Position numbers and translations under genes: made by a program
In this document: positions 52,871 through 60,909 of the stretch, piece by piece
Layout: every line of letters starts with the position of its first letter
How positions within the stretch are numbered: the stretch's first letter is position 1
The notes under the pieces: model-generated
Databases searched by the model: none
Told to the model about the DNA's origin: nothing
What the model saw: only the letters and a program-made list of their open reading frames with translations
Assembly: GCF_030818075.1 (NCBI RefSeq)
Contig: NZ_JAUSZZ010000001.1
Span: 310,001 to 374,000, forward strand
DNA length: 64,000 bases
Source: Microbacterium proteolyticum
GTDB lineage: Bacteria > Actinomycetota > Actinomycetes > Actinomycetales > Microbacteriaceae
Reading direction: 5' to 3'

Positions 52871-53728
52871 CTATGCCGGCGCGCTGAGCCGGTAGGCGTG
52901 TTCGGCGCGCTGCGCGAGGTGGTTGAGCGAGCGGCGCGCGCGGGCGATGTCGCTCGAGACGTCGGCCTCCGCGACGGCGAGCCCACCCTTCGCCCAGGTC
53001 TTGGCGACGATCTCGCCCGCGGGGTCGACGACCTTCGCCTGCCCGAGGAAGCGCAGTCCGCCCAGCACGCCCGTCTGGTTCGACGACACGAGGTAGACCT
53101 GGTTCTCGGCCGCGCGCGCGCAGTCGTAGAGGTCGAACAGGTGGGCCTGCCGGTCGTTGCGGATCCGGTCGGACCGGTCGGTCACGCTCGCCGGCCACGC
53201 GCTCAGGCACGCGATGACCTGGGCGCCGTCGAGCGCGACCGACCGTGCCGCCTCGGGGAAGGTCTTGTCGAAGTCGATCAGCATGCCGATACGACCGACC
53301 GGGGTGTCGAACGCGCGGAAGTCGTCGCCGGCGGCGTACACCTCCGATTCGCCCAGCGGCAGATGCACCTTGCGGTGCACCCCGAGGATTCCCTCCCCGT
53401 TGACGCAGACGGCGGTGTTGTACCGCCGCTCCTCGCCCCCGTCGACGGCACGCTCGGCGATCCCGAAGCACACCGTCATGTCACCCGCGAGAGCGACGAT
53501 CGCGGCGACCTCGGGCCCGTCGATCTCGACGGAGTGCGGGATGCCGTCGCCCTCTTCCACCGGGTGGTGCAGGTCGAGCAGGTAGCCGCCGATCGTGGCA
53601 TCCGGGAGCACGAGAAGGTCGACGCCGCGGTCACGCGCGTCCTCGACGATGCCGGGGAGCTTCGCGAGCGTGCGCTCGACGTCGCGACCGAAATGGGCCG
53701 CCACCGCAGCCATCGTGACGGATGCCAT
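52871..53728 (-). CDS. Nitrilase-superfamily homologue with replaced catalytic residues
   Basis: A 285-residue carbon-nitrogen hydrolase fold, clearly paralogous to the nitrilase at 55298 (shared DTPVGR-GM, DKTFPEA, ALDGA, SAWPA). Of the Glu-Lys-Cys triad only Lys120 (HRKVHLPLGE) is kept. The Glu position is Asp43 (LPDATIGGYL) and the Cys position is Asp152 (MLIDFDKTFPEA, versus MQICYDKAFPEA in the paralogue). It is therefore unlikely to hydrolyse nitriles through a thioester, and may be a binding, regulatory or heteromer subunit. The start at 53728 is tentative; an ATG at 53713 is possible. Neighbouring genes are Nit1C members on the same strand. Confidence 0.87.
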   Translation of the reverse strand: MASVTMAAVAAHFGRDVERTLAKLPGIVEDARDRGVDLLVLPDATIGGYLLDLHHPVEEGDGIPHSVEIDGPEVAAIVALAGDMTVCFGIAERAVDGGEERRYNTAVCVNGEGILGVHRKVHLPLGESEVYAAGDDFRAFDTPVGRIGMLIDFDKTFPEAARSVALDGAQVIACLSAWPASVTDRSDRIRNDRQAHLFDLYDCARAAENQVYLVSSNQTGVLGGLRFLGQAKVVDPAGEIVAKTWAKGGLAVAEADVSSDIARARRSLNHLAQRAEHAYRLSAPA

Positions 53729-53752
53729 TCCCCGAGAGTACGCGGTGGCCGT

Positions 53753-55009
53753 TCAGCGCACCGCGAGGACGCTCCGCGACCCCGCCACGATCGAGGCGGC
53801 GACGTGCTCGGCATCGCGGGCGATCGCATGGAAGCGCCCCGATCCCCACGTGTGCAGCCAGGGGAGTCCCACGAACGTGAAGCCGGGCACCGCCGTTTCT
53901 CCGCGCTCGTGTGCGGGGTGACCGCTCGCGTCGAGCACATCGAGGTCGCCGAGCCACGACCAGTCCGCGCGGAAGCCGATGGCCCAGACGACGGCGTCGA
54001 TCTCGTCGAGGTCGAGTCGGGTGGGGCCTCCCGCGGGCGTCCACACCGGCTGATAGCGCGGCTCGACCGGAGCGTCGATCCCCTCGCGGGCGATGTAGGC
54101 GTCGATGTCGTTCTTGATCGACTCGGCGACCGCGTCGGCCCGGTCGAGGTTGGCCGCGAGGCTGTCGTCGAACGCGAGGGTTCCGTCGGCGATGCCGATC
54201 GCCCGCCCGTGCAGGCCCATCCCCTGCGCCGCGAAGAGGCGGAGGTCGATGTCGCGTCCGCCGTCGCGCCCGGTGACGTAGTGATTTGTCGCCGCGCGTT
54301 TGGCCGCGGCCTGCTCCCCCACCGGCACGTCGTAGACGCCCATGTCGGCGAGCCACGTCATGCAGTCCCGCCCGCGATAGAACCGCGCCACGCGCGGCGC
54401 GCGCCCCACGGCGAGGTGCACCTGGCGTCCCTCGAGGTGGAGGTCCTCGGCGATCTGCGTGCCCGACTGCCCCGTCCCCACCACGAGCACCGAACCCGGG
54501 AGCTGTCCCGCGTTGCGGTAGTGGTGCGAGTGCAGCTGCACGACGCGCTCGGGCAGGTCGTCGGCCCACGACGGCGTGATGGGGCGGTGATAACCCCCGG
54601 TCGCCGACGTGACGGCATCCGCGGTGATCTCGCCCGCACTGGTCTGCACGACGAACACGCCGTCGTCGCGGCGGTCGACCCGCCGTACCTCCACGCCCTC
54701 GGCGATCGGCGCGTCGAACGTGTCGGCGTAGCGGCGCACCCAGGCGTAGACCTCGTCGCGGGTCATGAACCCGTCGGGGTCGGGGCCGTCGTAGGCGTAA
54801 CCGGGAAGCCGGCAGTGCCAGTTGGGGGTCACGAGGGTGAAGTTGTCCCACCGCCCGTCGCGCCACTCGTGCGCCGCGGACTCCCGCTCGATCACGACGT
54901 GCCGCACCCCCGCCTGCGCGAGGTGCCAGCTGACCGACAGGCCGGCCTGCCCGCCGCCGACGATGACCGCGGGGTAATGATCGCCCGGCTGCAGGTCGAC
55001 GGCGATCAT
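53753..55009 (-). CDS. MSMEG_0569 family flavin-dependent oxidoreductase
   Basis: A 418-residue flavoprotein monooxygenase-like protein. FAD binds VIVGGGQAGLSVSWHLAQAG (about 15-34) and NAD(P)H binds SVLVVGTGQSGTQIAEDLH (about 167-185). RWDNFTLVTPNWHCRLPGYAY and LPWLHTWGSGRFHAIARDAEH are family marks. It presumably oxidises an intermediate made or used by the cluster. It overlaps the MSMEG_0570 stop (ATGA). Confidence 0.92.
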   Translation of the reverse strand: MIAVDLQPGDHYPAVIVGGGQAGLSVSWHLAQAGVRHVVIERESAAHEWRDGRWDNFTLVTPNWHCRLPGYAYDGPDPDGFMTRDEVYAWVRRYADTFDAPIAEGVEVRRVDRRDDGVFVVQTSAGEITADAVTSATGGYHRPITPSWADDLPERVVQLHSHHYRNAGQLPGSVLVVGTGQSGTQIAEDLHLEGRQVHLAVGRAPRVARFYRGRDCMTWLADMGVYDVPVGEQAAAKRAATNHYVTGRDGGRDIDLRLFAAQGMGLHGRAIGIADGTLAFDDSLAANLDRADAVAESIKNDIDAYIAREGIDAPVEPRYQPVWTPAGGPTRLDLDEIDAVVWAIGFRADWSWLGDLDVLDASGHPAHERGETAVPGFTFVGLPWLHTWGSGRFHAIARDAEHVAASIVAGSRSVLAVR

Positions 55010-55305
55010 GACGCACCCACCGGGAGGGGAGGCTCCATGCGCAGCACGGTGACCTCTCCGTCGGGGTAGGCCGTCGCCGCCCGCACGATCTCGTCACGGG
55101 ATGCCATGGCCGAGGTGCACGCGAAGCCGTAGGCGGCCCGCACGCGTTCGCCCGCGGCATCCAGGGCCTCGCTCGATCGCGCGACGAAGTCGGCAACGTC
55201 GTAGCGGCTGCCGGTGGTGAGGTAGTCGTGCATCACGAGGCTCGGCGAGTAGTGCGAGGACTCGACACCGTCGGGCCAGCGCACCGCGAAGCGCATCTCA
55301 GGCAC
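55006..55305 (-). CDS. MSMEG_0570 family nitrogen starvation response protein
   Basis: A 99-residue protein with MRFAVRWPDGVESSHYSPSL, a stretch shared with the C-terminus of the fused protein at 56839 (VVLRWPDGVETRALDTD), and YDVADFVARSSEALDAA. The family is defined only by its place in Nit1C clusters. Its start overlaps the nitrilase end by eight bases and its stop overlaps the flavoprotein start. Confidence 0.88.
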   Translation of the reverse strand: MPEMRFAVRWPDGVESSHYSPSLVMHDYLTTGSRYDVADFVARSSEALDAAGERVRAAYGFACTSAMASRDEIVRAATAYPDGEVTVLRMEPPLPVGAS

Positions 55306-56200
55306 GGGCCAGCTCCTTCCATCCCTCGACGTGCTCCCCGACCGTCTCGGCGACCGAGGCGTAGACGTCGGGTCGCCGGTCGCGCAGGTGGAACATGCCC
55401 CCGCGCATCGTCCGGAACGTCTCCTCGATGTCGATCTCGGCGATGGCGAGCCCGGTGCCGAGAAGCGTCGTCGCCAGGATGTTGCCGCCCGGGTCGACGA
55501 CCTTGGCGTTGCCGACGTAGCGGAGCGATCCGAAGGTGCCCGACTGGTTGGATGCCATCCAGAACACCTGGTTGTCGAGGGCCCGCGCGATGTCGAACTG
55601 GTTGAACCGGTAGGTCCACCGGTCGTCCTGCAGGTTCTCGGCGGTCGCGGTGCGCGCCGCGGGCCACGCCGACATGCTCACCACGATCTCGGCACCGTCG
55701 AGGGCGAGCATGCGCGCGGCCTCGGGGAACGCCTTGTCGTAGCAGATCTGCATGCCCACGCGCCCGACGGGGGTGTCGAAGGCGCGATAGGTGTCACCGG
55801 CCGAGTACGACATGTTCTCGCCCAGCGGCTGGTGCACCTTGCGGTACGAGCCGTAGATGTTCTCGCCGTCCAGGCACACCGCGGCGTTGTACCGCGTCTC
55901 CCCGTCGTCGGCCAACTCGCAGAAGCCGATCGTCACGACCATGTCGCCGACGAGCTCCTGCACGCGGGCGATCTCGGGTCCGTCGAGCCGGATGGCCGGC
56001 GGCATCGAGCGCTTCGTGGTCTTGACGGTGTCGCCGTGGTTGCCGAGCGAGGAGAGGTATCCGCCGATGGCGGCCTCGGGGAACGCGAGGAACGACACCC
56101 CCGCGGCGCGCGCCTCGGTCACCAGGTCGGCGATGAGCGCGTAATTCTGCTCCAGGTCTCGGGTGAAGTTCGCCGAGACGGAAGCGACTTTCATGGTCAT
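55298..56200 (-). CDS. Nit1C nitrilase (Nit6803 family)
   Basis: About 300 residues, a nitrilase with the full triad: Glu in FLAFPEAAIGGYLSS, Lys in GSYRKVHQPLGEN and Cys in GMQICYDKAFPEA (E40, K119 and C151 counted from the second Met). It converts nitriles to carboxylic acids and ammonia. Homologous Nit1C nitrilases have been linked to cyanide or nitrile use under nitrogen limitation. Two starts two codons apart (56200 and 56194) are possible; neither has a strong ribosome binding site, and the upstream stop is only eight bases away, which suggests coupling. Confidence 0.93.
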   Translation of the reverse strand: MTMKVASVSANFTRDLEQNYALIADLVTEARAAGVSFLAFPEAAIGGYLSSLGNHGDTVKTTKRSMPPAIRLDGPEIARVQELVGDMVVTIGFCELADDGETRYNAAVCLDGENIYGSYRKVHQPLGENMSYSAGDTYRAFDTPVGRVGMQICYDKAFPEAARMLALDGAEIVVSMSAWPAARTATAENLQDDRWTYRFNQFDIARALDNQVFWMASNQSGTFGSLRYVGNAKVVDPGGNILATTLLGTGLAIAEIDIEETFRTMRGGMFHLRDRRPDVYASVAETVGEHVEGWKELARA

Positions 56201-56208
56201 GCCGGGGC

Positions 56209-56736
56209 TCAGAGGTTGTAGGTGGAGTTGATGATTGCGCCCTTGCGCGCGTAGTAGATGAGCGCGTCCTGCACGTCGAGCGGGTGCGCGGGGATGACGC
56301 CCTCGATGAGGTCTTCCTCGCGGATGCCGTGCAGGGCCAGGCCGAAGCGGCAGCAGTAGACCGTGCCGCCCTCCTTGATGAACGTCTCGAGCGAGTTGTT
56401 CATGTTCAGCTCGCCCGGGAAGCCCGCGTCGCCCGTGGTCGGGAAGCCGCGGTTGGCGGTGGCGGCCAGCGTTCCCGGACCGTACAGGTAGATGGCCGAC
56501 TCGAAGCCCTTCCGCAGGGCGCGGGTCGCCTGGAGGATCGCGACGAAGCTCACCGAGGACTCGTGCGGGATGCCGTGGATGAGCGTGAAGTAGGTCTCGC
56601 CGTCCTCCGCCTGGAAGTCGGGGAAGAGCTTGGTCGAGCCGTAGATGTTGCTGCCCTTGGGGAGCGAGGGGTGGGGGACCTCGCCGAGGGACTTGGCGAT
56701 GTTCTCGGCGATCTGAGCGTCGATGTCGGTGGTCAT
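56209..56736 (-). CDS. MSMEG_0572/Sll0783 family nitrogen starvation response protein
   Basis: A 175-residue protein of the Sll0783 family, named for nitrogen-starvation induction of the Synechocystis member. GSTKLFPDFQAEDGETYFTLIHGIPHESS, YGPGTLAATANRGFPT and TVYCCRFGLALHGIREEDLIEG are the family pattern; the CC pair is notable. The molecular role is unknown. The ATG follows GAAGGA. A 102-base gap upstream with the palindrome CTGGTACCAG (56781-56790) may hold an internal promoter. Confidence 0.92.
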   Translation of the reverse strand: MTTDIDAQIAENIAKSLGEVPHPSLPKGSNIYGSTKLFPDFQAEDGETYFTLIHGIPHESSVSFVAILQATRALRKGFESAIYLYGPGTLAATANRGFPTTGDAGFPGELNMNNSLETFIKEGGTVYCCRFGLALHGIREEDLIEGVIPAHPLDVQDALIYYARKGAIINSTYNL

Positions 56737-56838
56737 GATGATGTCCTTCGCGTCGGTGGAGCCGGGGATGGAGCGTCTGTCTGGTACCAGGCTGGTCGCT
56801 TGGTGTTTCGAATTGGTTTCGTTCGGAAAGAGGTTGCG

Positions 56839-58230
56839 TTACGCCTGGCCGAGGCCGGTGGCATCCGTGTCGAGCGCACGGGTCTCGACGCCGTCGGGCC
56901 ACCGCAGCACGACGCCGGGCTCGGCGCTCAATTCGCCGATCGTGGCCGAGTGTGCGAGCGGCGAGGGGATCTCGGGCGCATCGGCGGTGAGCATGCCGTA
57001 CCCCGGGAAGCAGGTGAGCCAGTCGCCGAAGGCGACGTCGGGCGGCGCGGGGATGTCGGCCACGTCGATGCGCGCGCCGGTGCCCGACGCCTCGGCGAGC
57101 ATCGCCGTCGTGCCGACGATGCCGGCCATGCTGACGTCTTTCGCCGCAGCCGGCCGGTGCGCGGCGAGGAGCCCCGCCAGGTGCCGCAGCTCCTCGCCCG
57201 TCCGGGTGGAGGTCGAGTCCCACTGGCGCCCCTCGAAGCCGCGGCGCCAGCGGCCGTGCAGATCGACGGTGAGGCCGAGCCGGTGCCCCGCCCGCCCGCC
57301 CCCGCCGGGGATCGGCGCGGTCGTGCGACCGAGCGCCGTCACCGCCAGCGACGACGCCCCCCGCAGCTGCGTGTGCCCGCCGAGCACCGGCACGTCCCAC
57401 GCGACCGCGGCGCTGCGCAGCCCCGAGACGATCCGGCGCACCGCCGACGGGGTCGCGGCCGACACGGCATCCATCAGTCCCACCGCCCGCGCACCCATCG
57501 CCGAGAGGTCGTTGACGTTGACCAGCACTCCGCACCATCCGGCCCACTCGGGGTCCTTGTCGATGAGGGCGGGAAGGATCGCGTCGGTGGCGACCACGAC
57601 ATCGGTGCCCGACACGAGCGCGCCATCGTCTCCCACCCAGCCGTCGCCGCCAAGGGCCTCGGGATGGTCGTCGCGGATGCCGGCGAGCACGTCGCCGAGG
57701 GGGAGCTTCATGGCCCCGACGAGGTCGGCGATGCGGTCGATGGGCCAGCGCATCCGCACGTGCGGGGCGCCGCCGATCACGGCCTCCCCCCAGCGCACCC
57801 ACCCGAGGTGACGGAAGAGGGGCTCGTTGCGCTGCTGCACCGTGGCGTCGAAGCGCAGCACGCCCCGGCTCACCGCCTCACGACACGCTTCGCGAACGAG
57901 AGCGGAACCGATCCCGCCCGTGTGCCGAGCACCGCGCCGCACGACGAGACGCCCGCCCGTCCACCAGCCGATGTCGCGCGCGGTGGCAGGCGCGAGTCGC
58001 ACCCCGCCGAGCACGTCGCCCGCGGCGGTGGCCGCGACCAGCACGACCGTGCGGGGGTCGTCGTCGATGTCGTCGTGGTCGGTGCCGGCGAAGAGCCCCT
58101 GCTCGCCGACGAACACGTCGCGCCGGATCGCGCGGTACGCGGCGAGATCCGCGGCATCCGCCACCCGGATCACCCACGCGGGCGCCTCCTGCGCACGGGG
58201 TGCGCCGGTCAGCACCGGCACGTCGAACAT
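56839..58230 (-). CDS. MSMEG_0567 family N-acetyltransferase fused to Sll0787-type AIR-synthase-like protein
   Basis: A 463-residue fusion. Residues about 18-165 are a GNAT domain (YRAIRRDVFVGEQGLFAG, HTGGIGSALVREACREAVSRG, FRHLGWVRWGE). Residues about 170-460 are PurM/SelD-like: GTDVVVATDAILPALI, GVLVNVNDLSAMGARAVGLM, VLGGHTQLRGASSLAVTALG and AAAKDVSMAGIVGTTAML. In cyanobacteria these are separate genes (sll0786 and sll0787). AIR-synthase-like domains use ATP on amides or formyl groups. The ATG overlaps the radical SAM stop (TGATG). Confidence 0.9.
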   Translation of the reverse strand: MFDVPVLTGAPRAQEAPAWVIRVADAADLAAYRAIRRDVFVGEQGLFAGTDHDDIDDDPRTVVLVAATAAGDVLGGVRLAPATARDIGWWTGGRLVVRRGARHTGGIGSALVREACREAVSRGVLRFDATVQQRNEPLFRHLGWVRWGEAVIGGAPHVRMRWPIDRIADLVGAMKLPLGDVLAGIRDDHPEALGGDGWVGDDGALVSGTDVVVATDAILPALIDKDPEWAGWCGVLVNVNDLSAMGARAVGLMDAVSAATPSAVRRIVSGLRSAAVAWDVPVLGGHTQLRGASSLAVTALGRTTAPIPGGGGRAGHRLGLTVDLHGRWRRGFEGRQWDSTSTRTGEELRHLAGLLAAHRPAAAKDVSMAGIVGTTAMLAEASGTGARIDVADIPAPPDVAFGDWLTCFPGYGMLTADAPEIPSPLAHSATIGELSAEPGVVLRWPDGVETRALDTDATGLGQA

Positions 58231-59324
58231 CACGCGCCCGCCGTCTTGAGGATGCTGCACGCGCCGCACGCGGCACACCCGGCCTTCTGATCCTCACCGC
58301 GCATGCCGGCCGCGTGCAGCAGCCCCGCGACCCGCGACGTGATGTCGTCGACGACCGCGCGGTGCGGGGCCGGCACCTTGTCGACGTCGGTGGCGAGCGT
58401 GCCTTTGAGCGGGCGGAACGGCACGACGAACGGGTAGACGCCCATCTCGATCAGCTCGCGCGCCCCCTCGACCGCCTCGTCGGGGTCCTCCCCCATCCCG
58501 ACGATGAGGTAGGTCGACACCTGGTTCCAACCGAACACCCGCACGGCCTCGCGCCACGCGGCGCGGTACTCGTCCATGCTGACGCGGGACTTGCCCGGCA
58601 TCCATCGACGGCGCACGTCGTCGTCCATCGACTCCACATGGATGCCGATGGATCGAGCGCCCGCGTCATAGAGGTCGGTGATCGCCTGCAGATCGGCCGG
58701 GGGCTCGCACTGCACCTGGATCTCGAGTCCCGGCACGGCGGCCTTGACCGCGCGCACGCAGCGCGCGAGGTGTTTGGCGCCGCGGTCCCAGCCGTTCGAG
58801 GTGCCGGTGGTCATGACCATGTGCGTCACGCCGTCGAGCCGCACGGCGGCCTCAGCCACTTCGGCGAGCATCGCGGGCGTCTTGACCGCGATGGTCGTGC
58901 CCGCATCGAGCGAGGCCTCGATCGCGCAGAAACGGCAGCGTTCGCTCTCGTCGTATCGCACGCACGTCTGCACCACCGTGGTGGCCAGCACGTTCTTGCC
59001 GTGGAGCTTCGCGATCTTGTCGTACGTCACGCCCTCGTCGGTCTGCAGGTCGTAGAACTTCGGCCGCACCACCGGGGCGACGTCGAAGCCGAGATCGGCA
59101 CCGTCGCGGGTGAGGCGCCCGGACGCGGTGATCACGTACGGGCTGTTCGGGTTGAGGGGGATGGCCGCCCCGTCACCGTCGACGACGAAGTGGCCGTCGT
59201 CGCTGGGTCCGGCTCCGCCGGTGCGGCGCACGGGGGCGTCGCTGCGGACGCCGAGCAGGGCTAGGCTGACACGGGTCGACACCCGGTCACGATCGACCGG
59301 TGCACACGCTGAGACGTTGTCCAT
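58230..59324 (-). CDS. MSMEG_0568 family radical SAM protein
   Basis: A 364-residue radical SAM enzyme, first gene of the Nit1C operon. The cluster-binding cysteines are in QTCVRYDESERCRFCAIE, giving an atypical CX8CX2C in place of CX3CX2C. THMVMTTGTSNGWDRG, EIQVQCEPPADLQAITDLYDAGA and YLIVGMGEDPDEAVEGA complete the barrel. The C-terminus AGCAACGACSILKT adds four closely set cysteines, perhaps for a second cluster. Relatives of biotin/lipoate synthase type are plausible. ATG 59324 has only a weak ribosome binding site; the upstream frame looks non-coding. Confidence 0.9.
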   Translation of the reverse strand: MDNVSACAPVDRDRVSTRVSLALLGVRSDAPVRRTGGAGPSDDGHFVVDGDGAAIPLNPNSPYVITASGRLTRDGADLGFDVAPVVRPKFYDLQTDEGVTYDKIAKLHGKNVLATTVVQTCVRYDESERCRFCAIEASLDAGTTIAVKTPAMLAEVAEAAVRLDGVTHMVMTTGTSNGWDRGAKHLARCVRAVKAAVPGLEIQVQCEPPADLQAITDLYDAGARSIGIHVESMDDDVRRRWMPGKSRVSMDEYRAAWREAVRVFGWNQVSTYLIVGMGEDPDEAVEGARELIEMGVYPFVVPFRPLKGTLATDVDKVPAPHRAVVDDITSRVAGLLHAAGMRGEDQKAGCAACGACSILKTAGA

Positions 59325-59755
59325 GCGTCCAGTGAAACGACGGGATGTTTCCACACGACGACGACCGGATAGCAGTCGTGTTTCGCCCGGCGGGCCGCCC
59401 CGATTCGCGGGACACCCGGATTTCGGCCGCTCGCGGAGCGCGTTCCGTGAGCCCGCCGGAGGTTCCGGAGCAGTCGGAGATTCTGAGCCTGCCGCGGGCC
59501 CCTGGGCCTGTCGAAAGCCTCTGGCTCGTCGAAGCGTCCGCGAGCCGCCGCGGGTCTCCCACCTGAGCCCGAGAAGCCGCCGCAGCTCCGTCAGCCCGCC
59601 GCCGGTCCCTGAGCCTGTCGAAGTGCCCCGATCCTGACGCCGCCTCCCCAAGTTGTGGACCATCGACCGTGCCGCGGAAGCGCTGCGCGAGGCCTGCCCC
59701 CGACGTCACGTGGCATCGCAACGAGAAACCGAGGTGCGAAACCACCGGTTGCGCG
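59325..59755. repeat. Gene-free spacer with GAGCCTGTCGAAG-type repeats
   Basis: A 431-base spacer between the Nit1C operon and the next minus-strand gene, presumably containing the Nit1C promoter. CCTGGGCCTGTCGAAAG (near 59502-59517) and CCCTGAGCCTGTCGAAG (59607-59623) belong to the same repeat family as 414-658. A degraded copy of the cassette palindrome is at 59733-59755. No gene is supported. Confidence 0.6.
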
Positions 59756-60346
59756 TCAGGGTGTCGTGACGTCGTAGGTGATGCGCACGAGCCCGTCGCT
59801 TGCGGTCGAGTGGTGTCCGCGGAGGGTCAGGAGGACGTCGCGGTCCAGTTCGCCGAAGAGTCGGGTTCCCCGGCCGAGAAGAATCGGGGCGATCGAGACG
59901 GTGAGTTCATCGATGAGGCCCCGAGAGATAGAGGCCCGGATCGTTTGCCCCCCATCGACGTAGACGCGCTCAGCATCGCTCTCCGTGAGGAGTGCTCCGA
60001 CTTCGTCCACGGACCGGGCAACATCTGCCCTGTCGGAGGTGTCGAGCGTCGAGCTGAGGACGATGACCCGTTTTCCTTCGAAGGGCCACTCACCGAATCC
60101 GAGGACGGTCTCATAGGTGGTGCGCCCCATGACGAGGGTGTCGACGGTCGGGAAGAACGATTCCCAGACGAGGGCGGGGTTCGTCCCCCCGTCGGTGACA
60201 TGTTGGCGAGGTTCGGGCGTCGTCAGCCAAGACAGATCGCCGTCGGGCTTCGCGATGTAGCCATCCAGGCTCGTTCCGATGAAGACGCATCCGCGCCAGG
60301 TGCGATGAGCGGTCATGAAGACCATGATGCTCGGGAGGTCGGACAT
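59756..60346 (-). CDS. Dihydrofolate-reductase family protein (RibD C-terminal-like)
   Basis: A 196-residue oxidoreductase of the DHFR/RibD-C group: GCVFIGTSLDGYIAKPDGDLSWL, DTLVMGRTTYETVLGFGEWPFEGKRVIVLSS, RVYVDGGQTIRASISRGLIDELTVSIAPILLGRGTRLF. Its actual substrate is unknown. Alternative Met codons lie 7 and 10 codons downstream and the first has GAGG upstream, so 60346 is kept. Confidence 0.87.
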   Translation of the reverse strand: MSDLPSIMVFMTAHRTWRGCVFIGTSLDGYIAKPDGDLSWLTTPEPRQHVTDGGTNPALVWESFFPTVDTLVMGRTTYETVLGFGEWPFEGKRVIVLSSTLDTSDRADVARSVDEVGALLTESDAERVYVDGGQTIRASISRGLIDELTVSIAPILLGRGTRLFGELDRDVLLTLRGHHSTASDGLVRITYDVTTP

Positions 60347-60364
60347 CGAACGGCCTCGACTGCC

Positions 60365-60390
60365 GGTGCGAGACCGATCGGTTCCGCACC
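60365..60390. repeat. Cassette palindrome, copy 2
   Basis: Begins GGTGCGAGACCGATCG and closes with GGTTCCGCACC, close to the family consensus (half TGGTGCGAAACCGA). It lies between the DHFR-like gene start and the cupin gene end. Confidence 0.75.
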
Positions 60391-60442
60391 GTGAACCGGT
60401 GCCTCGCGCGAGCCTCGGCCAGCTGAGTAACGGGTTCTCGTC

Positions 60443-60808
60443 TCAGGCGAACTCGCGCAGCTCGCTGGTCATGTCGCCACCCGCGTCGCCCGTGTTCACC
60501 GTCCCCTTGGGCTCGAAGAGGAGGGCGTGTACTTCTCCCGTTGCCCTCGGGCAGTGCTCAACGCCTTGGGGGACGACGAACACGTCGTTCGGACCGAGGA
60601 TGACATCGCGGTCACGCAGCTGGATGGTCAGCTCGCCGCTGACGACCATGAACAGTTCGTCGGTGTCGGGGTGCGTGTGCCAAACGAACTCGCCGTGCAG
60701 CTTGACCACCTTCACGTCGTAGTCATTGATGCTCGTCAACCGGTGAGGCTGCCAGTACTCGGTGATGGTCGAAAGGGCGTCGCGCACGTTGCGCACGTCG
60801 TCTGTCAT
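60443..60808 (-). CDS. Cupin domain protein
   Basis: A 121-residue single cupin. Motif 1 is WHTHPDTDELFMVVSGELTI and motif 2 is GPNDVFVVPQGVEHCP, with the His, Glu and His expected to bind a metal ion. Substrate and role are unknown. ATG 60808 is chosen because the conserved part begins just after it; upstream codons read into the promoter region. Confidence 0.85.
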   Translation of the reverse strand: MTDDVRNVRDALSTITEYWQPHRLTSINDYDVKVVKLHGEFVWHTHPDTDELFMVVSGELTIQLRDRDVILGPNDVFVVPQGVEHCPRATGEVHALLFEPKGTVNTGDAGGDMTSELREFA

Positions 60809-60856
60809 ATCACAAAAGTGTATTGAAGCGGCATTGCGTCGCATGACGTTGGCCGA

Positions 60857-60884
60857 TGGTGCAAGATCGATCGGTTTCGCACCA
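60857..60884. repeat. Cassette palindrome, copy 3
   Basis: Begins TGGTGCAAGATCGATCGG and closes with TTTCGCACCA. It stands between the divergent cupin gene and the plus-strand unknown gene, so at this place it cannot be a simple gene-end terminator. Confidence 0.75.
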
Positions 60885-60909
60885 CCCGGTCGCCTTGGAA
60901 GATGGGTTC

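Noticed and set aside
52193..55069. A 958-codon plus-strand frame over the Nit1C genes
   Set aside because: It runs antisense to three well-supported, coupled genes and has no recognisable protein features.
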